From Candidatus Poribacteria bacterium (GTDB taxonomy: Bacteria; Poribacteria; WGA-4E; WGA-3G), in NCBI GenBank assembly GCA_022825825.1, contig JAJDWA010000050.1, positions 1 to 64,000 of the forward strand: a stretch of DNA of 64,000 nucleotides, in the 5' to 3' direction. Made by a program: the position numbers and the translations under genes. The notes beneath the pieces were generated by a model. The model was not told the origin of the DNA, did not search any database, and worked only from the letters and a program-made list of their open reading frames with translations. How positions within the stretch are numbered: position 1 is the stretch's first letter; each line of letters begins with the position of its first letter. Shown here piece by piece: positions 45,088 through 52,870 of this stretch.

Positions 45088-45180
45088 AACCAGTTTGGGT
45101 GGCACTGCTAAGACTCGGAGTCTCACTCCGTTTCTGCCACCCTCCCACCTTAGCAGGGGGATAAATCAAACTGGTGCTGG
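45088..45180 (+). ncRNA. Pseudoknotted leader RNA, copy 3
   Basis: P1: CCAGUUU (45090-45096) with AAACUGG (45168-45174), perfect. P2: GGGUGGCA (45097-45104) with UGCCACCC (45135-45142), perfect. Pseudoknot: CUGCUAAG (45105-45112) with CUUAGCAG (45149-45156), perfect. Apical hairpin: CGGAGU/ACUCCG (45116-45130). A UCCC/GGGG pairing can enclose the 3' pseudoknot strand. A second CUGG at 45177-45180 ends 8 nt before the AUG. This is the clearest copy. Confidence 0.85.
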
Positions 45181-45188
45181 AACACCTC

Positions 45189-45572
45189 ATGAAGACGATA
45201 CTTGCCCTCTCGATGCTCTGTTCTGTGGTCGCTTTGCCCGCTCTCGGCGAGTTGACCGACGCGGATCTCAACCAGATACGCTTGATTGTCAACGATGCGA
45301 TTGATGCGTCCGAAAAACGATTTGATGCAAAGATTCAAGCCTCCGAAACTCGTATGAAAGAACACATCACGCAACAGGTAGACAGTCTGAAAACACCTGT
45401 TGCATGGCTTATAGGTATTCTTGTGGCTGTAATAGCACTTATAGGTATACCTTTAGTTGTTTTGACAATCATGATAGGTTGGCGAAGCATAAAAGACAAC
45501 TCACAAGAAAAAATCAATCAAGAACTTCGAGAAGAAATCGATACTCTGAAGCAGCAGATTGTCCAACCATGA
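45189..45572 (+). CDS. Exported coiled-coil membrane protein behind leader RNA
   Basis: 127 residues from ATG 45189, the start that follows the leader at the same distance as in the other copies. Signal peptide MKTILALSMLCSVVALPALG, a short helical coiled region (LNQIRLIVNDAIDASEKRFD then AKIQASETRMKEHIT), a strong membrane segment (VAWLIGILVAVIALIGIPLV, continuing to MIGW), then a charged coiled coil (INQELREEIDTLKQQI). Small envelope protein of unknown role, possibly a scaffold or stress factor. Confidence 0.7.
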   Translation: MKTILALSMLCSVVALPALGELTDADLNQIRLIVNDAIDASEKRFDAKIQASETRMKEHITQQVDSLKTPVAWLIGILVAVIALIGIPLVVLTIMIGWRSIKDNSQEKINQELREEIDTLKQQIVQP

Positions 45573-45588
45573 AAGGCACGCCCTACAG

Positions 45589-46299
45589 ATGGATTATGAA
45601 TATAAGAATCAGCATTTCTCTGTAGAGATTGCCGAAGTACTCCTCACACAGGTATCATCGACAGGTTCCAAGATAGGTATAATAAAAAATCACTTACTTG
45701 ACTCTCACTACAAAAAGGGCGGATTCGGGCTACCAGACAGCGAGGACAGCGAGGACGAGGACATTTTCAACGCCAAAACAGCCTTGGAAATAGACATCGT
45801 CGTGCAGGCATTACGAAACTTGATGCAGAAAGCAAAAGTCAATCGTATTCACAAAGACATCTGGCGCATTGCCCGCCCGGATCAATGGATTTTCGGTAAA
45901 GGAAAGCATTGGATATATCTCTACTATTTTCCACTGGAGAAACGCGACGCAGAAAAAAAAGGTCGTTCTGTGTTTCCTTGCAAGATCGGTAAAGCTGACG
46001 GTGTAGGCCACAACGGTAACATCAAATATGATGCACCGGAAAAACGGGTGGAAGCCCTCACCCGCGGTGCAAGAGAATTCGCTAAAATTCCGCCGCTCTT
46101 TAGAACCGATACACACACAACACTGGAGACAGCCATACACAAAAACCTCGAGTTACAGCGCAAGAGCATCCCCAATAGACCCAGCAAGGAATGGTTTTTG
46201 ACCAACCCCCGTGAAGTCGTAAAAATTGTAGCAGATATTAATTTTGCTCTTCTCCATCCCTCCTATAATTTTTCCGCAATTCTCGCGGATATGAAGTGA
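45589..46299 (+). CDS. T5orf172/GIY-YIG-type protein
   Basis: About 236 residues from ATG 45589 (the TTG at 45559 would overlap the previous gene; GAAAGG lies 12 bases before 45589). An N-terminal helical domain with an acidic loop (LPDSEDSEDEDIF) is followed by the nuclease-like domain at ~105-225: HWIYLYYFPLE, FPCKIGKADG, VEALTRGAREFAKIPPLF, TTLETAIHKNLELQRKSIPN and SKEWFLTNP. These correspond to the GIY, YIG, Arg, Glu and Trp-F/Y positions of T5orf172. The gene shares the motif ATGAAAGGCAC with the two integrase genes just at its 5' flank, probably by recombination. Confidence 0.65.
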   Translation: MDYEYKNQHFSVEIAEVLLTQVSSTGSKIGIIKNHLLDSHYKKGGFGLPDSEDSEDEDIFNAKTALEIDIVVQALRNLMQKAKVNRIHKDIWRIARPDQWIFGKGKHWIYLYYFPLEKRDAEKKGRSVFPCKIGKADGVGHNGNIKYDAPEKRVEALTRGAREFAKIPPLFRTDTHTTLETAIHKNLELQRKSIPNRPSKEWFLTNPREVVKIVADINFALLHPSYNFSAILADMK

Positions 46300-46310
46300 A
46301 AGGATCGTAA

Positions 46311-46811
46311 TATGAAAGGCACGCGCCCCCTTGACAACGACGAGATCAGGTGGCACCGAGAGAAATACCGCGGGGTAGCGTCCACCCGTCCGTTATTCCC
46401 TTCGCGACACAAATCGGGACTGTCCCCATGCATCGTCAAACCGCACACGATATACTCAAAAAAGCGTTTATTGCCGCGGACTTGAACGGTAAGCTGGCGA
46501 CACACAGCCTGCGGAAGTCTTTTGCACAGCGTCTGTACGATAAGAGCGGGGACATCTACCTCGTCCAAGAGTTGCTCGGTCATCGGAACATCTCGACAAC
46601 CCAAAATTATTTGGGAGTCAACTATGCGGATGCCAGGGCAGCGGTTGAATCGATTGCCTTAATCACCGAGTCTGACAGAATTCACAAAACGTCGAACTCG
46701 GCTAAAATGTTAGACGATAAAACACTCATAACAGAACTCCAGGGGCGCGGATATGAACTCAAAACCAAACGGAAGAATAAAGCAACTGCCGAGATTGTCA
46801 AGATAGGATAA
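46311..46811 (+). pseudogene. Tyrosine recombinase, internally deleted and frameshifted
   Basis: The N-terminus MKGTRPLDNDEIR (ATG 46311) jumps directly to WHREKYRGVASTRPLFPSR, which in full-length integrases of this kind lies some 75 residues later, so the first catalytic Arg region is deleted. A frameshift near 46415 follows, after which the frame at 46427 gives MHRQTAHDILKKAF, THSLRKSFAQRLYDKSGDIY and VQELLGHRNISTTQNYLGVN, containing the His-x-x-Arg, His and Tyr of the active site. The tail (LITELQGRGYELKTKRK) is an added helix. A further fragment of the same family is at 59610. Confidence 0.75.
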
Positions 46812-46834
46812 ATCTGGGAAAAAGGAAGGACTTT

Positions 46835-47605
46835 ATGATATCAGAATACAAAATGCAATTCCCATTTACGACCCAGAAAGAAATTCTTGACTGGGAGGCT
46901 TATTACATTCAGAGGCAACGCCAAACGCGCCAAGAATTAGAAGCCTCCGTGATAGGTTTCAGAGAAAACGTCTCAAAACTCGGCTATCTGCTGGAAGCCG
47001 AATTGCGGAAGATGGCAAAATGGAAATCTCGTTTTACCCCCAGTAAGTTAGATCCAAACCCACTGGGACTTATTGAAGATGTGACTGCTGAAGCATTTCG
47101 TCTCAATGACGATTGGGAGAAACTTGAAAAATTGACAGATATAGAGGGCGTCGGTGAATCCGTTGCGTCCGTGATCCTACATCTCTACGACGAAAAGAAA
47201 TACCCTATCCTTGATAGGCATGCCCTTAACTCCATCGGGATTGACTACAGAAAAGTTGAATACGATGAACGTTTCTGGCAGGATTATACCGACTTCTGCC
47301 GTGCGGAAGCCAAGCGTTTTGACGTTGAGATGCGGACACTCGATCGCGCACTCTATAAATTTGCAGAGGCTGACGCAGACTCCATACTCAACATCATGCC
47401 AGAAGAAAAGATTTTACTGGAGCTGGCACGCCGCGGATACAACCTCTCCAGACTGCGAAATGACGAGAAAACAACGGAAGAAAAAGCAGAAAAATGGGAA
47501 AACCGAAATCGCAGCGATGCCGCTGATGTAAAAAAAAATACGGATCGTTCCAACCTTGACCAGTCTCTGGCAGAACTTAAAAGGGATGTCTTAGGCGGTA
47601 GGTGA
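46835..47605 (+). CDS. HhH-containing hypothetical protein (DNA-glycosylase-like motif)
   Basis: 256 residues, AAGGAAGG upstream. N-terminal helices (YYIQRQRQTRQELEASVIGF) are followed by LTDIEGVGESVASVILHLYD and KYPILDRHALNSIG. This is a helix-hairpin-helix with GVG followed by an Asp in the position of the HhH-GPD catalytic Asp (PILDRHAL). No iron-sulfur cluster. The C-terminus is polar, with a segment like the integrase tail (LELARRGYNLSRLRNDEKTT). It may be a DNA-binding or base-excision protein, or a non-enzymatic relative. Confidence 0.55.
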   Translation: MISEYKMQFPFTTQKEILDWEAYYIQRQRQTRQELEASVIGFRENVSKLGYLLEAELRKMAKWKSRFTPSKLDPNPLGLIEDVTAEAFRLNDDWEKLEKLTDIEGVGESVASVILHLYDEKKYPILDRHALNSIGIDYRKVEYDERFWQDYTDFCRAEAKRFDVEMRTLDRALYKFAEADADSILNIMPEEKILLELARRGYNLSRLRNDEKTTEEKAEKWENRNRSDAADVKKNTDRSNLDQSLAELKRDVLGGR

Positions 47606-47671
47606 GATTGTTAAGATTGGATAGCAAGAAAAAAGCGAAGGTATTCACCCTTTGTTCCCGGACTGTGAGTA

Positions 47672-48052
47672 ATGTTCAGTAAAATTTTTAAATATATTGC
47701 AGGGTCAATAGAAGTCGCCGGCTACATCGCTATTATTTTTCTCTCTGGTTTTAATTTTCTGGAAACAGTGGCGCATTTTCTCAGATATAATGTTTGGAAA
47801 ACGAAGTCTGTTCTCCAATTGCTATCAGATGCTGATCGAGTGGTACTCGCATCCAAGTGGAAAGGAATCTATTCTGTGCTTGAGGGCATCCCTACCTTTC
47901 TTTGGTATTGGTTTATGGGAGGCATTTATTTATATTTCTGGTATCGATTCTGGAAGGCAGTGAGAGAGGATTTGAAGGAATCACGTGAGAATGACAAAGT
48001 GAAAAAAATGGTAACAAGTCCGGAGGACGATAAACAAAATGGCACGAGATAA
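47672..48052 (+). CDS. Small membrane protein, two transmembrane helices
   Basis: 126 residues. Helix one is near the N-terminus (IEVAGYIAIIFLSGFNFLET). Helix two is FLWYWFMGGIYLYFWYRFWK at ~75-95. A soluble Ser/Lys-rich C-tail follows (DLKESRENDKVKKMVTSPED). It overlaps the next gene by 14 bp, so the two are probably one unit. No family recognised. Confidence 0.55.
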   Translation: MFSKIFKYIAGSIEVAGYIAIIFLSGFNFLETVAHFLRYNVWKTKSVLQLLSDADRVVLASKWKGIYSVLEGIPTFLWYWFMGGIYLYFWYRFWKAVREDLKESRENDKVKKMVTSPEDDKQNGTR

Positions 48053-48434
48053 TGACGATCTGTTTCGTTACATCATTGGCAACAAAGAGACCGGAGAATA
48101 CTCCGCAGAAAGCATAATAACAGCAAAGGTGAACGTTGAATACTCCGCAGAATTTGCGGAAGGTAATCAGTCCGCTATAATGCCTTTACAGATCACAACG
48201 ACTGCGATCCATTTATGCCTTTTCATACATCTAATGCGTAGTGCGGATCACGTTGACGATTTAGAGGTCACCATTCTTGACGTGAATCAGGCTGCTATAG
48301 CTTCAAACGAGATCAACAAGTTGACGTTGAAAAACTTGGCATCTGACGTGACCAACCCCGCAGCTCTTGGCGATGATGACAACGATGATGAGATAGATTT
48401 GGCGACTCTGACGAAGCACCTTCCCCCTGTATAA
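48039..48434 (+). CDS. Hypothetical acidic protein
   Basis: 131 residues, GGAGGAC ten bases before the ATG inside the previous gene. N-terminus MARDNDDLFRYIIGNKETGE, a central part with several small hydrophobic strands (IMPLQITTTAIHLCLFIHLM), and an acidic C-terminus (LGDDDNDDEIDLATL). No recognisable domain. Coupled to the membrane protein before it. Confidence 0.5.
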   Translation: MARDNDDLFRYIIGNKETGEYSAESIITAKVNVEYSAEFAEGNQSAIMPLQITTTAIHLCLFIHLMRSADHVDDLEVTILDVNQAAIASNEINKLTLKNLASDVTNPAALGDDDNDDEIDLATLTKHLPPV

Positions 48435-48439
48435 AATAA

Positions 48440-48530
48440 GATGCCTCAAAATCGCCTACAAGCCCCCTCGAAACACTTCCTCTGTGGTAGACCCCACCTT
48501 ATATCGCAAAGAATCCACCTGCTTTGACAC
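48440..48530. repeat. Dispersed intergenic repeat R, copy 1
   Basis: Family consensus (plus strand) AATCGCCTACAAGCCCCCTC followed by CCCTGTGGTCATACCC and a weaker end. Here AATCGCCTACAAGCCCCCTC is perfect. It follows a plus-strand gene. Other copies are at 51.33, 53.31 and 54.88 kb, with short versions near 59.75 and 60.37 kb. Confidence 0.65.
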
Positions 48531-48571
48531 GTTGCCTATACGATATAAATATATCACTCCCCTTGCGCCTT

Positions 48572-48958
48572 TCAAGACGAAATGGCGATACCTTCTTTCC
48601 ATCGCTTACCGGATTCAGAAAGCAAGCGGAGTCTTGGGTTCAAAGACGAGATAAAACAACATAAATCGTCGCTCATCCGAAACCATTCGCTCATTCGGGT
48701 ATTCTTTTTAAGACGGTCTGCCTTAAATTGCGCGTGCAGTTCTCGTTCCTGTTCTCGGCCACCTTCGAGTTTTGCCAACACCCGAAGCTGTCCCATATCA
48801 TCACGCCTTTTCTCGTGATAATTCCGATGCATTATACGACGGTTACTGTCTCTGCGTCTGTTGTTTTCCAGCCGTAGTTGGTGAATCCTAACGTCTATGT
48901 TATCGCTGTAACCGATTTTGATGCGATCACGCCGCATATCTTGCAGGAAATAAACCAT
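48572..48958 (-). CDS. Small T5orf172/GIY-YIG-type protein
   Basis: 128 residues from ATG 48958 (GGTAGGTGG just upstream on the minus strand; the frame is open to 49081). The domain begins at once: MVYFLQDMRRDRIKIGYSDN (GIY/YIG-like), IDVRIHQLRLENN, LRVLAKLEGGREQERELHAQ (Glu position) and SEWFRMSDDL. It is the shortest of the four GIY-YIG-type genes here. A minus-strand promoter (TTGACG, 17 bp, TAGAAT near 49194-49217) and a hairpin lie upstream. Confidence 0.65.
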   Translation of the reverse strand: MVYFLQDMRRDRIKIGYSDNIDVRIHQLRLENNRRRDSNRRIMHRNYHEKRRDDMGQLRVLAKLEGGREQERELHAQFKADRLKKNTRMSEWFRMSDDLCCFISSLNPRLRLLSESGKRWKEGIAISS

Positions 48959-49115
48959 CCACCTACCCCGCAAACAGTTTTGATTTATCTTATCACAACA
49001 GCCACACAGAAACAACACACAACGGAGCGTCTTATTTTTTCCCTTATAGCCACCGCTCAGCACTTTTCCTTGACAACGCATCTAAAAAAATTGGACAATA
49101 TATGCCAGTAGAAAG

Positions 49116-49136
49116 GGGAAGGCGGGCAACCTTCCC
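49116..49136. terminator. Hairpin between divergent genes
   Basis: GGGAAGG (49116-49122), loop CGGGCAA, CCTTCCC (49130-49136). On the minus strand it is followed by CCTTTCT, so it could terminate or attenuate transcripts from the promoter near 49.2 kb before the T5orf172 gene. Confidence 0.5.
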
Positions 49137-49193
49137 TCGATGACCAAAAACCAAATTTAGGCTATGTGTATATTGGTAATGGCTATTTCTATT

Positions 49194-49217
49194 CTAATAC
49201 ACCTGCCAGTATACGTC
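49194..49217 (-). promoter_or_regulatory. Minus-strand promoter upstream of small GIY-YIG-type gene
   Basis: On the minus strand TTGACG, a 17-bp spacer and TAGAAT. The spacing is ideal. The transcript would have a leader of more than 200 nt containing the hairpin at 49116-49136. I found no clear match to the six-copy leader structure here. Confidence 0.55.
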
Positions 49218-49242
49218 AAGCCACTTTTTTTAGAGGTAAAAA

Positions 49243-49584
49243 ATGAAAGAAATTACGTACGCTCTTATGGGGCGAATACAGGATGAAGAAACTGGTAACA
49301 GTGTGGTTTTAACGGGGGTTAAATTGACAGGGACTCCCTTACAGGTTGGAATGATTTTTGAATCTTTAAGAGACCTACCCGGACGTCCTGATGTCTCGGT
49401 AAATACTAAGACTGACCAGAAGATTTACAATATAGGTAAAGACGCTTTAGAACAAGCAAGGGCCGAACACAGCGATTTTTATGGCGATTATGAGGATCCA
49501 GATACATCTGATGATCCAAAGGAAGAACTTGCCAGACTCCGCTCTAACTGGAGAATCCATACATATCCTACGGAAACTGAATAG
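49243..49584 (+). CDS. Hypothetical protein
   Basis: 113 residues, AGAGGTAA upstream. MKEITYALMGRIQDEETGNS, then VVLTGVKLTGTPLQVGMIFE and an acidic C-terminus (HSDFYGDYEDPDTSDDPKEE). Soluble; mixed strands at the start. No family recognised. First of a row of small unrelated genes on the plus strand. Confidence 0.5.
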   Translation: MKEITYALMGRIQDEETGNSVVLTGVKLTGTPLQVGMIFESLRDLPGRPDVSVNTKTDQKIYNIGKDALEQARAEHSDFYGDYEDPDTSDDPKEELARLRSNWRIHTYPTETE

Positions 49585-49676
49585 CGAAATTGAGGACAGC
49601 AACGTTGTTGTCTTCAATCCCGATGGCATTTTTTTCTTGACACCCGAAAATAAACATGATTTAGGGAGACACAAAA

Positions 49677-50384
49677 TTGAATATCGGACGAAAGTCCCCT
49701 CAAAAATCAGAAGTTGTTGAAGTGAATCTCAAGAATTCAGAGGCTTGCATTGTTGAGTCGTCTGATGCTCCAGAATTGACGCATGATCTTCTCGCTATTA
49801 AAGCCAAGCCCATTCAGATTGTTCAACTTACTTATGATGGCAAACCCTATCACGTTCATATACGGCATGGCATGCGATTCGTTGATGAATTGAAGTCTAA
49901 CCGTATCAGATCAGAATATGGGGTAGATGCAAGCACGAATTTCATGCTATCACAGATGATAGCAAGTCCAAAAATTTCTTGGAATGGTGAAGGTGATGGA
50001 TCACCTATAGAAGATATACCACCTCTTTTAAAAGACAGACTTGCGGAAGCGTGTCTTGCTGTCAATAACCCCACAGAAGATGACATCTATCAGGTTGAAG
50101 TTTGTCTGGGTGTCCCCGACGATATTTTGAAAACCGCAAACACGTTGTTCCCGACACAAAAACCTAACGATATGACCGATGCCGATATTATCAAGAATGG
50201 AAAAGCATATAACATGGCACGGCAGACCCTTGTCATCGCGATGTTAGCGTCCCCAGTCCTATCTGAATCCGAATGTGAGGAAACTGATACATATCCAGTC
50301 AGTGGTATTTCGGAAGGTATGATGCAGACGCTTTACAACGCCGTTTGTGTTGTAAATCTCCTTCGTAGCACACAAACAGTATGA
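49677..50384 (+). CDS. Hypothetical protein
   Basis: About 235 residues if the TTG at 49677 is used (GGGAGA upstream). The middle has a beta region (IQIVQLTYDGKPYHVHIRHG, then MRFVDELKSNRIRSEYGVDA) and a helical second half (RLAEACLAVNNPTEDDIYQV). The layout is reminiscent of phage tail-assembly chaperones, but the resemblance is weak and no tail genes are nearby. Function unknown. Confidence 0.5.
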   Translation: MNIGRKSPQKSEVVEVNLKNSEACIVESSDAPELTHDLLAIKAKPIQIVQLTYDGKPYHVHIRHGMRFVDELKSNRIRSEYGVDASTNFMLSQMIASPKISWNGEGDGSPIEDIPPLLKDRLAEACLAVNNPTEDDIYQVEVCLGVPDDILKTANTLFPTQKPNDMTDADIIKNGKAYNMARQTLVIAMLASPVLSESECEETDTYPVSGISEGMMQTLYNAVCVVNLLRSTQTV

Positions 50385-50461
50385 GTACCGTCTAAAACAT
50401 ATCAAATCACGACCATGACATGTGTTTTGTGAATGTGTTATCTTAAGGAGACTTACTCCTA

Positions 50462-51268
50462 ATGACTGTGTTACAAATCCTAAATGCCAGCGGAGTCATA
50501 ATTACCGCAATCGCAACCGGTGTTCTCGCTATTATTACTTGGCGATACGTCCATTTGACAAGAGACATACTCACTGCCACGAATAAACCCCAAGTCATAC
50601 TTTTTTTACGTTACAGCGGAGACGCGGTAAGTCTGTGTGTGGAGAACATAGGTACAGGATACGCTTCAGATATAATTTTCAGTGGAAACCTACTTTCGTT
50701 CAAAACCATACCTGCAGTTCCTGGTGAAGAAGGTAAGCTACTAAAAGATTTAGAACCCTTTAAAAGTGGCATCACCTACTTGGGACCTGGATACAAGATT
50801 GACACGTTTCTTTTCGATGGCGTTAGATCAAATCAAGTAACTCGACAGACACTCCGTGCTCTGGTCTCTTACAAAGATTCTGCCAATACAGAAGAAAAAG
50901 AAATTTTCACCTTTGAATTTGGCGACTGGAAGGATGAAAACCAATTTATATCTCCACAAATTGATGATACCGCGGATAGACTCGGAAGGATTGCTAATGT
51001 CTTGGAGAGTATCAGAAACAATTTGGGAAATAACAATAGAATTAGGATTAGTCTTCCGAATCCCTTTGTCGAATATAAAAATGTGCAAATAAATCTAAAT
51101 CATGTAGAAGAATTCTGTATTGCTCCCACAAAATATAACGCAGCCAAATACAATCTCATCGTGCGATACGTGTCAGGAAAAGAACAGATAATAATCACTG
51201 GAACAGAGGAAGTATGTAAAAACTTACGTTCCAGGATATTTCTTGCTCATACCATGAGAACACGATAA
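50462..51268 (+). CDS. Membrane-anchored hypothetical protein
   Basis: 268 residues. A single N-terminal membrane helix (ASGVIITAIATGVLAIITWR) precedes a cytoplasmic domain that begins ATNKPQVILFLRYSGDAVSL and has an Ig-like or C2-like strand pattern (NIGTGYASDIIFSGNLLSFK). This is the plan of many small bacterial anchored proteins of unknown function. The C-terminal 60 residues (KNVQINLNHVEEFCIAPTKY) are separate. The ribosome site AGGAG lies in a small hairpin (AGGAGACTTACTCCT), so initiation may be modulated. Confidence 0.55.
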   Translation: MTVLQILNASGVIITAIATGVLAIITWRYVHLTRDILTATNKPQVILFLRYSGDAVSLCVENIGTGYASDIIFSGNLLSFKTIPAVPGEEGKLLKDLEPFKSGITYLGPGYKIDTFLFDGVRSNQVTRQTLRALVSYKDSANTEEKEIFTFEFGDWKDENQFISPQIDDTADRLGRIANVLESIRNNLGNNNRIRISLPNPFVEYKNVQINLNHVEEFCIAPTKYNAAKYNLIVRYVSGKEQIIITGTEEVCKNLRSRIFLAHTMRTR

Positions 51269-51324
51269 CAATGTCAATGATAGAGAACCTTGTACTATTG
51301 TCTCAATCATTGCTTTAGTCAAGG

Positions 51325-51415
51325 GCTAATCAAAAAATCCTTACCATAATCCCCTACAAGCCCCCTCAAGAACACGTCCCCGTGGTCATACCCACCTGAT
51401 ATTGACAACTTATCA
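51325..51415. repeat. Dispersed intergenic repeat R, copy 2
   Basis: Contains CCCCTACAAGCCCCCTCAAG then CGTGGTCATACCCACCTGAT and ATTGACAACTTATC. Matches copies 1, 3 and 4 over about 80 bp. Lies between two plus-strand genes. Confidence 0.65.
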
Positions 51416-51555
51416 CCAGCAACGACTCGCACGCCACAGCACAATATTGTGTCATCCCCCCACTCTTTTTTATAGACGAAAAAATTAACTCTTATTATAC
51501 TTTGTCCATAGGTCGCTATCCTCAGTCTTTGCAGATAGAAAAGGCAGGTCGGTAA

Positions 51556-52314
51556 ATGCCGATTACGTTTGATAAACAGAAAATAAGAAAGGCAATCACG
51601 GCTGGGATCCGAGACTCCCATCCAACCGCAATCGTGAATAAAGTCTCAATTGTGTTTCTGCTGTTCGTTTTTTGCTTTATCGGTTGTGTACAAAAGATAG
51701 GAAAAACGTTATCTTCAGAGGGGAATTACCACTTTCGCAAAACCAAATGGGGCTACTCCCAAGCGATGGTGCAGCTCAGCGAACAGGGTACCCGTTTAGA
51801 TTTCCGCAAAGAAAACACACTGATCTACAACGAAAGGATTGCAGATATACCTCTCAAGATCGTTTACAGTTTTGAAAATGACAGGCTCCGCGCCGCAGGT
51901 TATCTCACAGAGACACCCATCAAAAATGCTAACTTGATACACAGACATGCTGGAGATGTCTTGGGAGAGCCAAACGATCGTATCTCCGGTGGCTCGGTTT
52001 GGGCGGATTACGAGACGCTCATCTATCTCAATGGCTATGTAGGTTTTGAGAAAAAAAGTCCTGGGCGATATGAAGATAACCCGGGACTTCTTGAGCGGAT
52101 CCCGAAGAAACCTCGCAAAGGGACACCCGGCACGATTTCTTATAGCCATGTTGTCTGGACATACGTCGATCAAAGTTTCTTCAGGCAACTGCATGAGGTT
52201 GAAGACCCTTTGGCTGAACTCTCATTTTATGAAAAGCGGTTGCTGGATGTCTTGAGAAGGCAAGCCATGACCCAATATCTTGGACCTGGTGGTGGAATCA
52301 CCCTTCCACGCTAA
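51556..52314 (+). CDS. Lipoprotein of unknown function
   Basis: 252 residues. A longer than usual polar start is followed by a hydrophobic signal and lipobox (FLLFVFCFIGC, Cys at ~38); a downstream start near the hydrophobic part is possible. The mature part has RKTKWGYSQAMVQLSEQGTR and a beta-rich section (PLKIVYSFENDRLRAAGYLT, WADYETLIYLNGYVGFEKKS). No catalytic motif. Probably an outer membrane or periplasmic protein. Confidence 0.6.
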   Translation: MPITFDKQKIRKAITAGIRDSHPTAIVNKVSIVFLLFVFCFIGCVQKIGKTLSSEGNYHFRKTKWGYSQAMVQLSEQGTRLDFRKENTLIYNERIADIPLKIVYSFENDRLRAAGYLTETPIKNANLIHRHAGDVLGEPNDRISGGSVWADYETLIYLNGYVGFEKKSPGRYEDNPGLLERIPKKPRKGTPGTISYSHVVWTYVDQSFFRQLHEVEDPLAELSFYEKRLLDVLRRQAMTQYLGPGGGITLPR

Positions 52315-52384
52315 TTTGTGTATGGTATGGAAATTCTTTGAGAGTTTTTTTTAGACCTGAATCCTTTTAGCCGAGGATATATCA

Positions 52385-52870
52385 ATGCGTCAAGTTCTGC
52401 ATGATGCACTCATAGAAAACACTATCGGTTGGTTAAGGGAGTCTCCTGACTCTCTCAAAACCTATCAGTTGTGTAAATGTGGCGAGAGATTCAATAAAAG
52501 ACCGATACGCAAGAAGGCTTTTGATGAGGTTCAAGAGGAATACAAACTCATAGCTTCACGCTACCGTGCAGATATAGCCTTGCTGAAAAAAGGAAAACTG
52601 AAAGGTATCATTGAAATCAGAAACACAAGCCCTATCAGTAAAAAGAAGATTGAGTTTCTCAAGAACAACCGCATCCCTTTCATTGAAATTGACTGCGCTT
52701 CTCTCTTGGAACATGAAACAGAATTGCGTGTTGTGAGATCACACAGACCCGGACAATTCGTCAGAAGTCTCTGTAGTGTTTGTGATAGAATCAGAAGGAT
52801 ACCTATCGGGTTAAGACGACCTCAATATAATCTCGCAACTCAAGAGTTTCTAACCAGACTCAAGCCATGA
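52385..52870 (+). CDS. CoiA-like putative nuclease
   Basis: 161 residues. It resembles the nuclease half of competence protein CoiA: a short N-terminus with CKCGERFNKRPIRKKAFDEV, then RADIALLKKGKLKGIIEIRN, where D and E (E-x-R/K) correspond to PD-(D/E)XK residues, and the strand NNRIPFIEIDCASLL. The last part has a CSVC. Catalytic Lys is replaced by Arg (EIRN), so activity is uncertain. Overlaps the next lipoprotein gene by four bases. Confidence 0.6.
   Translation: MRQVLHDALIENTIGWLRESPDSLKTYQLCKCGERFNKRPIRKKAFDEVQEEYKLIASRYRADIALLKKGKLKGIIEIRNTSPISKKKIEFLKNNRIPFIEIDCASLLEHETELRVVRSHRPGQFVRSLCSVCDRIRRIPIGLRRPQYNLATQEFLTRLKP

Noticed and set aside
10037-45180. HDV-like self-cleaving ribozyme as identity of the leader RNA
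   Set aside because: The order of helices is similar, but several unpaired bases separate the apical hairpin from P2', no P4 or catalytic CNRA-like segment is evident, and P1 encloses the whole fold.
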